Assembly (NCBI GenBank): GCA_000434635.1
Contig: HF988069.1
Span: 14,947 to 22,028 of the forward strand
Origin: Firmicutes bacterium CAG:110
Lineage (GTDB): Bacteria; Bacillota; Clostridia; Oscillospirales; Oscillospiraceae
Reading direction: 5' to 3'
DNA: 7,082 nt
The position numbers and the translations under genes were made by a program. Below, in pieces: positions 1 through 6,318 of the stretch (position 1 is the first letter of the stretch; every line of letters starts with the position of its first letter). A model generated the notes under the pieces. The model saw only the letters and a program-made list of their open reading frames with translations. It searched no databases and was not told where the DNA came from.

Positions 1-191
1 GCGCCGCGGCGGCGGACCCGGCGGTGCTTCTGCTGGACGAGATCACAGCAAATCTGGACGCCGAGACGGAGGAGCGCGTTCTGGAAGCTCTGCGCCGCGC
101 CTCTGAGGGGCGGACAGTTTTGTCCGTTTCCCACCGCGTCTATGAAAATCTGGGTGGGAGGACGGTCGAGATCAAGCCGCAGGGGCAATGA
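1..191 (+). CDS. ABC transporter ATP-binding domain, C-terminal end (partial, 5' end outside window)
   Basis: Reading from base 3, 62 codons run to a TGA at 189-191. The fragment shows the second half of an ABC nucleotide-binding domain: a Walker B strand with catalytic glutamate (AVLLLDE, residues 7-13 of the fragment), the D-loop region (TANLDAET) and the H-loop histidine in LSVSHRVYE. The protein ends soon after the H-loop. The ITANLD version of the D-loop and the SVSHR form of the H-loop resemble exporter-type proteins that fuse membrane and ATPase domains, more than the stand-alone MacB-type ATPase encoded further on; this is a family-level impression. Walker A, the signature motif and any membrane domain lie upstream of the window, so substrate and direction cannot be given. 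It converges with the SWIM gene, 62 bp away. Confidence 0.85.
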   Translation, partial: AAAADPAVLLLDEITANLDAETEERVLEALRRASEGRTVLSVSHRVYENLGGRTVEIKPQGQ

Positions 192-224
192 GATGGAATT
201 TCAGGGAGAAACGGCGCAGGCAAT

Positions 225-245
225 GACCGGCGGGAGCCGCCAGTC
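225..245. terminator. Possible hairpin between convergent genes
   Basis: In the 62-bp gap between the ABC ATPase stop (191) and the SWIM protein stop (254) there is an inverted repeat: GGCGG (229-233), loop GAG, CCGCC (237-241). It is extended by three more pairs (225-227 with 243-245) across one mismatch. A GC-rich stem between two convergent genes fits a shared terminator. Neither strand has a T-run right after the stem, so it is at best a weak or factor-aided terminator. Confidence 0.3.
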
Positions 246-253
246 TCTCCCCG

Positions 254-1072
254 TCACAGAGAAAAACCGCCCTCCTGACAGTTACTGATGGCAAATGCGA
301 AAAATGTCTCCTTTGCGATAGCCGCAAAATAGCTGGTCTGCTCGTACTCATGCGCATAGTGCTTGGCAATGTGTCCCAGCGTCTCCTTAAGCTGAAGTAT
401 CGCGGCAAATTCATGCTTGCAGGGATAGCTGCAAAAGCAGTCGCACAGTAAATTCCGGATTTCCCCGTCGTGATAGCGGAATTCAACGGCGTATGCTTTT
501 GTCCCTTCCACGACTGCATACCCCTTTGTCCCATCCAGACAGAGATAACGGACGCGGTTCTCCATGTAGTAGTCGTGTCCCCGCTCCGCAATGGCATTGG
601 TGACTTTCATTTCCTCCAAATGCTCCAGAGAGAAGGGGAAATCGTCGTTTCCGCTGGCAAATTCCTCGCCTTCGCCGACGGGTGCCCGGAACCAGCTTGT
701 TACTTGGGCGGCGGGGAGAGCAACGGGGTCGAAGGTGATAAAATGGGAAGCGGACATGTAAAATCTGCCGTGCACCCGGGTATTTACCTGGAAAATGACC
801 TTCTGATATTCGGACAGCCGAATCCTGAAATTATAATTCACGCTGGTCACGATGCCGAGAACCCCTTCCAGCTTGCCGCTCACATAGACCCGGTCGCCGG
901 CCTTCAGGTCGAACCGGTCGTTGTAATAGGCGAGCGACCTTCCGGTCTCCGGAAAACAAACCTGCACCACAGACTTCCGGGGCGCGGCGCTGACCGGTTC
1001 TGCCTCCCGCGCTGCCGGAGTTTCCTGTCCCTCTTGGGACGCTCCGCCAAAACCACTGATCGTAAAACGCAT
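254..1072 (-). CDS. SWIM zinc-finger protein with unassigned N-terminal region
   Basis: A 272-residue soluble protein. Residues 208-222 carry a SWIM-type zinc-binding motif: C212-F-C214, three residues, then C218-K-H220 (CxCx3CxH), with an extra cysteine at 210. SWIM domains (PF04434 type) are seen in SWI2/SNF2 proteins, MuDR transposases and many bacterial proteins, and are thought to bind DNA or protein. The segment before it (about 150-207) fits the usual SWIM lead-in (AxxRGxxYYxxxRV, then short strands). Residues 34-105 look beta-rich, with a GDRVYVSGKLEGVLGIVTSV stretch that suggests a small SH3- or KOW-like barrel; I cannot assign a family. Residues 10-33 look like a flexible linker. 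ATG 1072 is chosen because GGAGG (1080-1084) lies 7 nt upstream; the open frame extends to 1186, but that part spans the promoter. No helicase or transposase domain is present. The role is unknown, and the gene seems to be transcribed alone. Confidence 0.8.
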   Translation of the reverse strand: MRFTISGFGGASQEGQETPAAREAEPVSAAPRKSVVQVCFPETGRSLAYYNDRFDLKAGDRVYVSGKLEGVLGIVTSVNYNFRIRLSEYQKVIFQVNTRVHGRFYMSASHFITFDPVALPAAQVTSWFRAPVGEGEEFASGNDDFPFSLEHLEEMKVTNAIAERGHDYYMENRVRYLCLDGTKGYAVVEGTKAYAVEFRYHDGEIRNLLCDCFCSYPCKHEFAAILQLKETLGHIAKHYAHEYEQTSYFAAIAKETFFAFAISNCQEGGFSL

Positions 1073-1114
1073 AGCTTTTCCTCCATCCATAATCTTTTTT
1101 GGGTTTCTGAGAGG

Positions 1115-1120
1115 ATTATA
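1115..1120 (-). promoter_or_regulatory. -10 box of the SWIM gene promoter
   Basis: Read on the - strand, the sequence is a perfect TATAAT, 43 nt before the ATG at 1072, giving an expected leader of about 35 nt. No good -35 box is found at 16-18 bp spacing; the 17-bp position holds GATTTA (1143-1138). The promoter may depend on the strong -10, or on an activator. Confidence 0.55.
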
Positions 1121-1181
1121 CAATGCGATGTGTCCAATAAATCGGACCAATTCAAGTAAAACACACGATAATGCAAAAAAA

Positions 1182-1222
1182 TTCAAAAAAACAGCGGGAG
1201 GCCGACCGGCTTCCCGCTGTTT
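1182..1222 (-). terminator. Rho-independent terminator of the regulator/kinase/transporter operon
   Basis: Read on the - strand, just after the permease stop at 1229, an 11-bp perfect arm (1222-1212 with 1199-1189) is extended inward by a G-T pair and three GC pairs (1210-1208 with 1203-1201) around a 4-nt loop. It is followed at once by seven Ts (complement of 1191-1185) and a second T-run a few bases on. This is a textbook intrinsic terminator at the correct end of the permease gene. On the + strand only three Ts follow the stem. Confidence 0.93.
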
Positions 1223-1228
1223 CCATAG

Positions 1229-3796
1229 TTACGTATCCAGACTTCTCAGCCGCTCGACGATGCTCTGCTTCACCGCCTGACGGTACATGACCGCCGGGAT
1301 GGCACAGCCAAGCACGATGAAGGCGGGCAGCATGGCCAGTACCGGGGTGATGGTGTAGTGATAGCTGTAGAACCAGTAGGCGCTTTCCAGAAGCCGCCCC
1401 GCCAGCGGATTTATCGCGGCGGAGAGAAGCCCCGCGATCAGGCCGGAACCAAGGGTGTACAGCAGCCCCTCCCAGAGAAGCATGGTTTCCAGCTGACGGC
1501 CGGTCATGCCCACCGACTGCAAAACCGCGAATTCCCGGCTCCGCGCCAGAATGGCGGTCATCATGGCGTTGAAGAAATTCAGAATACCCACAATGCCGAT
1601 GATGGCGCACAGCAGCCCGCCCAGAATCACAAAGGTCATCCGGAACTCCTGAAAATATGCCCGGTGGGTCGCCTTGCTTTCGTACATCAGGGGACTGTCG
1701 GGGTCGGAAGTGAGCTGGGCAAGGTAGCTTTCCGCGGCGGCCTCCGCCTCGGGACTGGGGGTGTCGAAGAGGTAGACCATGGGGAACACGTTGTCCTCCC
1801 CGGCGTCCCGGTACAGGGCGTCCGCGCTGAGGATTGCCTCATAGCCCATGGTATAGAACCGGCTGCTCATGTTGTAGGGAACGTCCACCAGTGCGCAGAC
1901 GGTGTAGTTTACGTCGTGCGCAGTATCGCCGTTTCCATAGGTGACTTTGATTTTCTCGCCCACGGCGGGATAAATCCCGGGGTCAGGCAGCTTCCCGGAA
2001 TCATTCAGATTCACGGCAATGGCGATGGCATGGCTGTCCGGTTCCCAGAGGGAATCCAAGCTGCCGTCGATCACCGTGAGCTTTTCTCCAAGCGTCGGGT
2101 CAAGCCCCTCTATCTGGGACGCCGCCTGCACCTTGTCGCCGTCTCTTGGCGTTTGGGCGAGAAGCGCGTCGATGTCCATATCCGTATCCCGGCTGTAGAA
2201 GGCGGCTTCATCCCGCCAGACGCTTTCCGGCAGATACATACCCACCCCGCCGGTCTGATAGGCAAAGCCCTCCAGAGAGTGCGCTGTGTTTGCCCGCACC
2301 GGTTCCACAGCCTCTTTGGTCAGGGAAAAACCCCGATAGTTAAAGTAGTCCGGTGTGCTGATGAGGAAGTCCGCGCAGCTTCGCCGGCTCAGATATTTGT
2401 CCATGTCAAAGCCGCCGATAAACGTGACCAGCAGATTCAGCAGAACGACGGTCAGGGACAGCGACACCATCACGAGCGCCGTCTTCTTTTTATCTCTGCC
2501 TAAGTTGGCGGCGGCCATCTGGATGGGGGTGACCTTGCCGCCCTTCCGGTGCGTTTTCCCCGACGACTGCCGCCCGGTGTAGCACACCGCCTCCACAGGG
2601 GAGACCCTCCCGGCAATCCGTCCCGGCCGGGCGCAGGACAGCAGCACCGTCAGCAGGGCGAACACTGAGGAAAACAGGAATATCCATGGGGAAACGCTGA
2701 CCGTGGTGTACCGGCCTCCCACAATGGAGGTGGACATGGTGATGGGAACCGCCGCGGCACCAACGCCGTAGCCCAGCAGCAGACCCACCGGAATGCCCAG
2801 CGCGCTCAGCAGCAGCGCCTGCTGGCGGATCAGCCGCCGCAGCTGCTTCGGCGTGACGCCGATGGTTTTGAGCAGTCCATAGTAGCGGATGTCCCCCGCC
2901 ACGGAGATCTGGAAAATGTTGTAGATCACCAGATATCCCGTAAACGCCACCAGAATCAGCACGGCGAGCATGGCGAGGATTCCCCCAACGCCCAGCGTGT
3001 CCCAAACTTGGGTAGCGGTATAGCCCCAGTTGACGCCGATGCGAAGCTGCCCCGCCTCCTCGCCGATGCTGTAGCCGCAGTCCTCGCCAATTCTGGTCAG
3101 GTCGTTTTCAATGTTCAGGGAGCTTCTCAGCATGACGCTCAAATCCGTGCGGAAGGGCTTTAGGCCTCCCGCCACGGCTTTTTTTTCGATCTTCTGGGCG
3201 TATTCCTTGGAAACGTTGAGGAAGTGGACGCTCAGCAGCTCGTCGTAGTCCCACCAGCCTACCAGCGTAAAGGTGTCGGTGATGTCCCAGCCCATCTGTT
3301 CTTTGTCCGCCAGCGTGTAAGTGACCTTCACCTGTGCCCCCAGCTCCGGCTTTACGCCGAGAAGCTCCAGAGCTTTGGTGTCCATGGTAATTTCGTTCCC
3401 GCTTTTCGGTGTGCGTCCCACCGTGGGCTGGGAAAAGCTCCACTTGGCGTTGTTGTCGTCCATGTAGCTGACTTCGGCGTAGTCCTTTTCAAAAGCGCCC
3501 TGCGTGGCAAGACCCAACACCGTCCGCACGCCCACGGCTTTGACGTCGGGATGTGCCGAAAGCACCGCGATCTGGTCTTCGTCCACGTCCTTGAACGCAC
3601 CGTGGGCATACCCGCCGACAGAGCGGAACTGGTAGTTTTGGTTCGTCTCGTTGATGGACATTACGATGGTAAAGAGGGACGTGAACAGCAGGGCGGTCAG
3701 GGCGATCGCCAGCACCGCGATGATGTTCCGCTTTCTCGCGGCCATCAGGGTCTTGAAGCTTAGATGGCGAATGCAGCTTCCATTTTTCACCTTCAT
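1229..3796 (-). CDS. FtsX/MacB-type ABC transporter permease with two large extracytoplasmic domains
   Basis: An 855-residue integral membrane protein with two FtsX-like halves. In each half, one N-terminal helix is followed by a large outside domain and three more helices. Predicted helices lie near 25-47, 270-297, 325-352 and 369-389, then 440-462, 720-748, 774-797 and 817-838. Outside domains cover about 48-268 and 463-719. The cytoplasmic coupling segments are recognisable in both halves (LLKTIGVTPKQLRRL near 308-322; VLQSVGMTGRQLETM near 758-772). Family members work by mechanotransmission, moving lipoproteins, peptides or antibiotics at the outer membrane face without a classical channel; the substrate here is unknown. 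The ATPase gene ends 5 nt upstream, so the two are co-translated. ATG 3796 is preferred because GAGGTG (3808-3803) lies 6 nt before it. A GTG at 3805, overlapping the ATPase stop as GTGA, would add three residues but lacks a good ribosome site. The gene is followed by the strong terminator. Confidence 0.92.
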   Translation of the reverse strand: MKVKNGSCIRHLSFKTLMAARKRNIIAVLAIALTALLFTSLFTIVMSINETNQNYQFRSVGGYAHGAFKDVDEDQIAVLSAHPDVKAVGVRTVLGLATQGAFEKDYAEVSYMDDNNAKWSFSQPTVGRTPKSGNEITMDTKALELLGVKPELGAQVKVTYTLADKEQMGWDITDTFTLVGWWDYDELLSVHFLNVSKEYAQKIEKKAVAGGLKPFRTDLSVMLRSSLNIENDLTRIGEDCGYSIGEEAGQLRIGVNWGYTATQVWDTLGVGGILAMLAVLILVAFTGYLVIYNIFQISVAGDIRYYGLLKTIGVTPKQLRRLIRQQALLLSALGIPVGLLLGYGVGAAAVPITMSTSIVGGRYTTVSVSPWIFLFSSVFALLTVLLSCARPGRIAGRVSPVEAVCYTGRQSSGKTHRKGGKVTPIQMAAANLGRDKKKTALVMVSLSLTVVLLNLLVTFIGGFDMDKYLSRRSCADFLISTPDYFNYRGFSLTKEAVEPVRANTAHSLEGFAYQTGGVGMYLPESVWRDEAAFYSRDTDMDIDALLAQTPRDGDKVQAASQIEGLDPTLGEKLTVIDGSLDSLWEPDSHAIAIAVNLNDSGKLPDPGIYPAVGEKIKVTYGNGDTAHDVNYTVCALVDVPYNMSSRFYTMGYEAILSADALYRDAGEDNVFPMVYLFDTPSPEAEAAAESYLAQLTSDPDSPLMYESKATHRAYFQEFRMTFVILGGLLCAIIGIVGILNFFNAMMTAILARSREFAVLQSVGMTGRQLETMLLWEGLLYTLGSGLIAGLLSAAINPLAGRLLESAYWFYSYHYTITPVLAMLPAFIVLGCAIPAVMYRQAVKQSIVERLRSLDT

Positions 3797-3801
3797 GCCG
3801 C

Positions 3802-4467
3802 TCACCTCACGATCCGTCCGTCCTCAATGCGGATGATCCGATCCGCCGTCTGAGCGATCTCCTCGTTGTGGGTGATCATGACAATGGTCTGGGCAAATTT
3901 CTGGCTGGTGACTTTCAGCAGGCTCAGCACGTCCTGACTGGTTCTGGAATCCAGATTGCCCGTAGGTTCATCCGCCAGAATGATGGCGGGGGCGGCGGCA
4001 AGGGCGCGGGCGATGGCCACCCGCTGCTGCTGACCGCCGGACAGCTGGCTGGGAAGGCTCCCCAGCTTCTTTTCAAGGCCCAGCGTGTTTACAATTTTGT
4101 CGAGGAAATCCTCGTCCACCTGCCGCCCGTCCAGCTGGATGGGCAGGACGATGTTTTCCCTCGCGTTCAGCACCGGCACCAGATTGTAGCTCTGGAAGAC
4201 AAAGCCGATCTTCCGCCTGCGGAAAATGGTCAGCGCTTCATCTTTCAGGGAAAAGATGTCCTTCCCGTCCACGATCACGCTGCCGGAGGTGGGCCGGTCA
4301 AGGCCGCCCAGCATGTGCAGCAGGGTGGATTTCCCGGAGCCGGAGGTGCCCACAATGGCGACAAATTCGCCGCTGTCCACACTCAGGTTCACGCCGTCCA
4401 GCGCCCGAACCTCCGTGTCCCCGGAGCCGTAGATTTTGCGCAGGTTTCTGGTTTCCAAAATACTCAT
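3802..4467 (-). CDS. ABC transporter ATP-binding protein, MacB/LolD/BceA type
   Basis: A complete 221-residue stand-alone ATPase with every motif intact: Walker A GTSGSGKST (40-48), Q-loop glutamine 92 (FVFQSYNL), signature LSGGQ (142-146), Walker B IILADE with catalytic E167, D-loop NLD (171-173) and H-loop H200. The LVPVLNARENIVLP segment after the Q-loop, the HMLGGLDRPTSG segment and the ADEPTGNLDS wording are characteristic of the MacB/LolD/BceA group, which partners FtsX-type permeases. The partner is the next gene, 5 nt downstream. The ATG at 4467 is supported by GGGAGG (4478-4473), 5 nt upstream. It should dimerise at the inner membrane face and power the permease. An 83-nt gap with repeats separates it from the kinase gene, so it may have its own regulated promoter in addition to read-through. 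Confidence 0.95.
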   Translation of the reverse strand: MSILETRNLRKIYGSGDTEVRALDGVNLSVDSGEFVAIVGTSGSGKSTLLHMLGGLDRPTSGSVIVDGKDIFSLKDEALTIFRRRKIGFVFQSYNLVPVLNARENIVLPIQLDGRQVDEDFLDKIVNTLGLEKKLGSLPSQLSGGQQQRVAIARALAAAPAIILADEPTGNLDSRTSQDVLSLLKVTSQKFAQTIVMITHNEEIAQTADRIIRIEDGRIVR

Positions 4468-4485
4468 AATAACCTCCCAAATAGA

Positions 4486-4537
4486 AAAGTCTGTATTGTT
4501 TTCACACTACAGACTTTACTACAGGATTCTTTCTACA
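4486..4537 (-). promoter_or_regulatory. Candidate response-regulator binding region upstream of the ABC genes
   Basis: This lies in the 83-nt gap between the kinase stop (4551) and the ATPase start (4467). A perfect 10-bp inverted repeat, AAAGTCTGTA (4486-4495) and TACAGACTTT (4508-4517), is separated by 12 nt. In addition, CTACA (TGTAG on the transcribed strand) occurs three times at 4507-4511, 4519-4523 and 4533-4537, giving start-to-start steps of 12 and 14 bp, close to the one-turn spacing typical of OmpR-family binding sites. TACAGA (4495-4490) could be a -10 box, with the repeats in place of a -35 box. The adjacent response regulator is the obvious candidate ligand; that is inference. 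The inverted repeat could also form an RNA hairpin followed by TTTTCTATTT and so act as an attenuator. Confidence 0.5.
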
Positions 4538-4550
4538 TTCTTTCCGGAAT

Positions 4551-5462
4551 CTAACAGTGTTGACAGATTTCACGGGGGAGGTACAGGGAAAACGTGCTGC
4601 CCTCGCCCGGTTTGGAGCTGACCTTCACATAGCCGCCCTGCCCCTCCGCAATCTGACGCACCAGATACAGCCCGATGCCCACGCCTTCCTCCGTGGGATT
4701 GCTTAAGCCCCGATAGAAGCGCCGAAATACCTTCGGCTGCTCGTCCTCCGGTATCCCCGGCCCGTTGTCCGCCACGTGAATGGCCGAAAACATCTGGTAG
4801 GCGGACGCGGACACACGAACCGCCCCGCCGGCGGGGGTGTACTTGACGGCGTTGTCCAGCAGGTTAAATACGGCTTCCTCCGTCCATTTTGCGTCGAAAA
4901 CCGCTTCGGCATCCGTGGGAAGAAAAGTGATGGAAATGTTCTTTTCCCCGGCCTTCGGCTCCAGCTGGGATACCGCCGAGGATAGAACGTCCTGAAGCGC
5001 CCCCGGCTTCGGGCGCAGGGCAATCACCCCGGATTCCAGCCGGGAGGTTTTCACCAGCGCTTCAATGAGACTTTGCAGCTTTTTCGTCTGGGCGTCCAGC
5101 GCGTCCAGACACACCACGTTCCCCGGCTGCTCCCGCAGGAGCTGGGCATAGAGCAGAATGTTGGCAATGGGCGTTTTCGTCTGGTGGGAAATGTCCCCGA
5201 TCAGGGTTTTCAGCTTTTCCTTTTCGGTGCTGACGTTCCGGGCGGATACCGTGGACGCCGCGAGGTAGTGCGCCAGCTTGCTTTCCAGCGCGGAAAGCAG
5301 CGTCTCGTCGAAGCTGTCCTCCGTAAAGTCCCCCCGCATGGCAGCATCCAGCATCTCATTCAGCTTTTCCAGCGTCCGCCGGGTCTTCCGGCGCTCACAC
5401 CAGACTGCGGCGGCGCAGAGGACGATTGCCGCCGCAAGAATTCCGTATCCCAAGGCCGTCAT
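4551..5462 (-). CDS. Sensor histidine kinase with one membrane helix and no sensor domain
   Basis: 303 residues. A single hydrophobic helix (about 3-21) is followed directly by a positive stretch (ERRKTRR), placing the rest in the cytoplasm. The phospho-acceptor domain contains the H-box ISHQTKTPIANI with H93. The ATPase domain has the N-box NLLDNAVKYTP (N200 to P210), G1 box DNGPGIP (232-238), F-box RRFYRG (247-252) and G2 box GVGIGLYLVR (260-269). All catalytic motifs are intact, so it should be an active kinase for the response regulator encoded just before it. There is no extracytoplasmic loop, HAMP or PAS domain. Bce-type kinases normally have two helices with a short loop; here only one helix is visible, so input probably comes from a partner protein such as the permease (inference). 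ATG 5462 follows the regulator's TGA after one base, suggesting translational coupling; a GGTGA lies 6 nt upstream. The stop is TAG. Confidence 0.93.
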   Translation of the reverse strand: MTALGYGILAAAIVLCAAAVWCERRKTRRTLEKLNEMLDAAMRGDFTEDSFDETLLSALESKLAHYLAASTVSARNVSTEKEKLKTLIGDISHQTKTPIANILLYAQLLREQPGNVVCLDALDAQTKKLQSLIEALVKTSRLESGVIALRPKPGALQDVLSSAVSQLEPKAGEKNISITFLPTDAEAVFDAKWTEEAVFNLLDNAVKYTPAGGAVRVSASAYQMFSAIHVADNGPGIPEDEQPKVFRRFYRGLSNPTEEGVGIGLYLVRQIAEGQGGYVKVSSKPGEGSTFSLYLPREICQHC

Positions 5463-5463
5463 A

Positions 5464-6135
5464 TCACTTCACCGCCCATGTGTAGCCGAGGCCGTACACC
5501 GTTTTCAGGTATTGGGGGCTGGACGGGTCGTCCTCCAGCTTGACCCGCAGACGCTTCACCGTGACGGACAGGGCGTTCTCGTCCACAAAATCCGCCCCGT
5601 CCGTCCAGATGCGGTCAACAAGAACGCCCCGGGACACGGTCTGCCCACGGTTCTCCACCAGAAGCCGCAGGAGCTTCTGCTCCGTTTTGCTCAGCTCAAT
5701 GGGTTCACCGTTCTTCCAGAACGCCATTCGCTCAAAATCGAACCGGAAGCCGTCCAGTTCCACGCAGGAGAATTTCACTCTCCGGCGAAGCTGGGCGTTT
5801 ACCCGCGCCCGGAGAATTGCCAGGGAAAAGGGCTTCGTGATGTAGTCGTCCGCCCCGGATTCCAGCCCGGTGACCACGTCCATCTCCAAGTCATTTGCCG
5901 TCAGGAGGATCACGGGCACGGCCTCCCCCTGCCGCACCTCCCGCAGCAAATCCAGAGCGCTGCCGTCCGGGAGATTCACGTCCAGAATCAGCAGGTCAAA
6001 TTTCTTCTGCGCCAGCATTTCCCGCGCCTGAGAAAGCGTCCCGGTCAGGGCGATCGTCACATCCGGGTCTTGCAGCGCCAGCTGAATGCCTCTGCCCAGC
6101 GTCGTGTCGTCTTCCAGCAATAAGATCTCCCGCAT
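5464..6135 (-). CDS. OmpR/PhoB-family response regulator
   Basis: 223 residues. The receiver domain (about 2-115) has the acidic pocket E8-D9, the phosphorylation site D52 (LLILDVNLPDG), T79 (LLTAND) and K101 (YITKPF). The winged-helix output domain (about 124-221) shows the ELSKTEQKLLRLL start and the recognition helix region DENALSVTVKRLRVKL (185-200), ending in the usual VYGLGYTW hairpin. It is the partner of the kinase encoded 1 nt downstream and probably activates the ABC genes, and possibly itself. ATG 6135 is chosen over an in-frame ATG at 6165 because AGGTG sits 6 nt before it, whereas 6165 falls inside the -10 box and has no ribosome site. All key residues are present. Confidence 0.95.
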   Translation of the reverse strand: MREILLLEDDTTLGRGIQLALQDPDVTIALTGTLSQAREMLAQKKFDLLILDVNLPDGSALDLLREVRQGEAVPVILLTANDLEMDVVTGLESGADDYITKPFSLAILRARVNAQLRRRVKFSCVELDGFRFDFERMAFWKNGEPIELSKTEQKLLRLLVENRGQTVSRGVLVDRIWTDGADFVDENALSVTVKRLRVKLEDDPSSPQYLKTVYGLGYTWAVK

Positions 6136-6160
6136 ATCATGCACCTGCCTTTTTTGTCCC

Positions 6161-6189
6161 ATCATAGCACATGCGCCAAAGAAAGTCGA
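6161..6189 (-). promoter_or_regulatory. Promoter of the response regulator/kinase operon
   Basis: On the - strand: TCGACT (6189-6184; 4 of 6 match TTGACA), 17-bp spacer, TATGAT (6166-6161; 5 of 6). A TG one base before the -10 (TGCTATGAT) makes it an extended -10 promoter. Transcription would start near 6154, leaving a leader of about 19 nt with the AGGTG ribosome site. This spacing also supports the ATG at 6135 as the true start. Confidence 0.7.
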
Positions 6190-6265
6190 TGCCGGCGTTT
6201 CTTAAGATTCCATTTCGGGAAAAGTTTCCCCGATTTGCGCCAAAAAAGGGATTGCGATTCTTAAG
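6172..6265 (+). repeat. Imperfect tandem duplication inside the divergent promoter region
   Basis: TGCGCCAAA occurs at 6172-6180 and 6236-6244, and TTCTTAAG at 6199-6206 and 6258-6265, in the same order and orientation. The two units are about 35 and 30 bp long and differ by small gaps. The left unit overlaps the -35 and spacer of the response regulator promoter; the right unit overlaps the -35 of the TetR promoter. It may be a duplicated regulator site or a relic of promoter duplication. Part of the match could be chance. Confidence 0.4.
6215..6233. repeat. Short palindrome midway between the divergent promoters
   Basis: GGGAAA (6217-6222), two bases, TTTCCC (6225-6230), with TC/CGA flanks that continue the symmetry if one C is bulged. 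It lies between the two promoters and does not overlap either one. It is a possible protein-binding site, with nothing to say which protein. Confidence 0.3.
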
Positions 6266-6280
6266 GGAGCGTGATATACT
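6252..6280 (+). promoter_or_regulatory. Promoter of the TetR-family gene
   Basis: TTGCGA (6252-6257; 4 of 6 match TTGACA), 17-bp spacer, TATACT (6275-6280; 5 of 6), with TG one base before the -10 (TGATATACT). The expected start is near 6287, inside the palindrome at 6281-6298. The leader would be about 32 nt, ending in GAGGAG. Confidence 0.75.
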
Positions 6281-6298
6281 GATGGTATATATACCATC
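6281..6298. promoter_or_regulatory. Perfect 18-bp palindrome, probable TetR operator
   Basis: GATGGTATATATACCATC is a perfect palindrome that begins right after the -10 box and covers the expected transcription start of the TetR gene. TetR-family dimers bind palindromes of about this length, and the position fits steric autorepression. That this protein binds here is inference from position and symmetry. Confidence 0.75.
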
Positions 6299-6318
6299 CA
6301 ATAAGAGGAGTGACCCCT

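Noticed and set aside
193..288. Small + strand ORF of 31 codons starting 1 nt after the ABC ATPase stop
   Set aside because: It has no clear ribosome site and runs into the antisense end of the SWIM gene. The peptide has no membrane segment or other recognisable property.
1073..1186. N-terminal extension of the SWIM protein by 38 residues
   Set aside because: It would place coding sequence across the TATAAT box, and the upstream starts lack a ribosome site. ATG 1072 has GGAGG at ideal spacing.
1358..2503. Long + strand open frame (381 codons) opposite the permease gene
   Set aside because: It lies entirely antisense to a well-supported FtsX-type permease. The translation shows no domain and has the composition expected of a GC-rich shadow frame.
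4486..4517. 10-bp inverted repeat as a firm intrinsic terminator of the kinase gene
   Set aside because: The stem is AT-rich with a 12-nt loop, and the following T-run is interrupted. It is kept only as a possible attenuator; a binding site is at least as likely.
3868..4554. + strand open frame (228 codons) opposite the ATPase gene
   Set aside because: It mirrors a fully conserved ABC ATPase and shows no recognisable domain.
5278..6123. Long + strand open frame (281 codons) opposite the kinase and response regulator
   Set aside because: It is antisense to two genes with complete catalytic motifs. It is rich in His, Gln, Arg and Pro, as shadow frames are, and has no convincing ribosome site or domain.
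6136..6165. N-terminal extension of the response regulator by 10 residues
   Set aside because: The upstream ATG lies inside the predicted -10 box and has no ribosome site. Receiver domains normally start just before the first strand, as with ATG 6135.
6310..6318. GTG at 6310 as the TetR start
   Set aside because: This codon is part of the GAGGAG ribosome site; ATG 6319 has that site 8 nt upstream.
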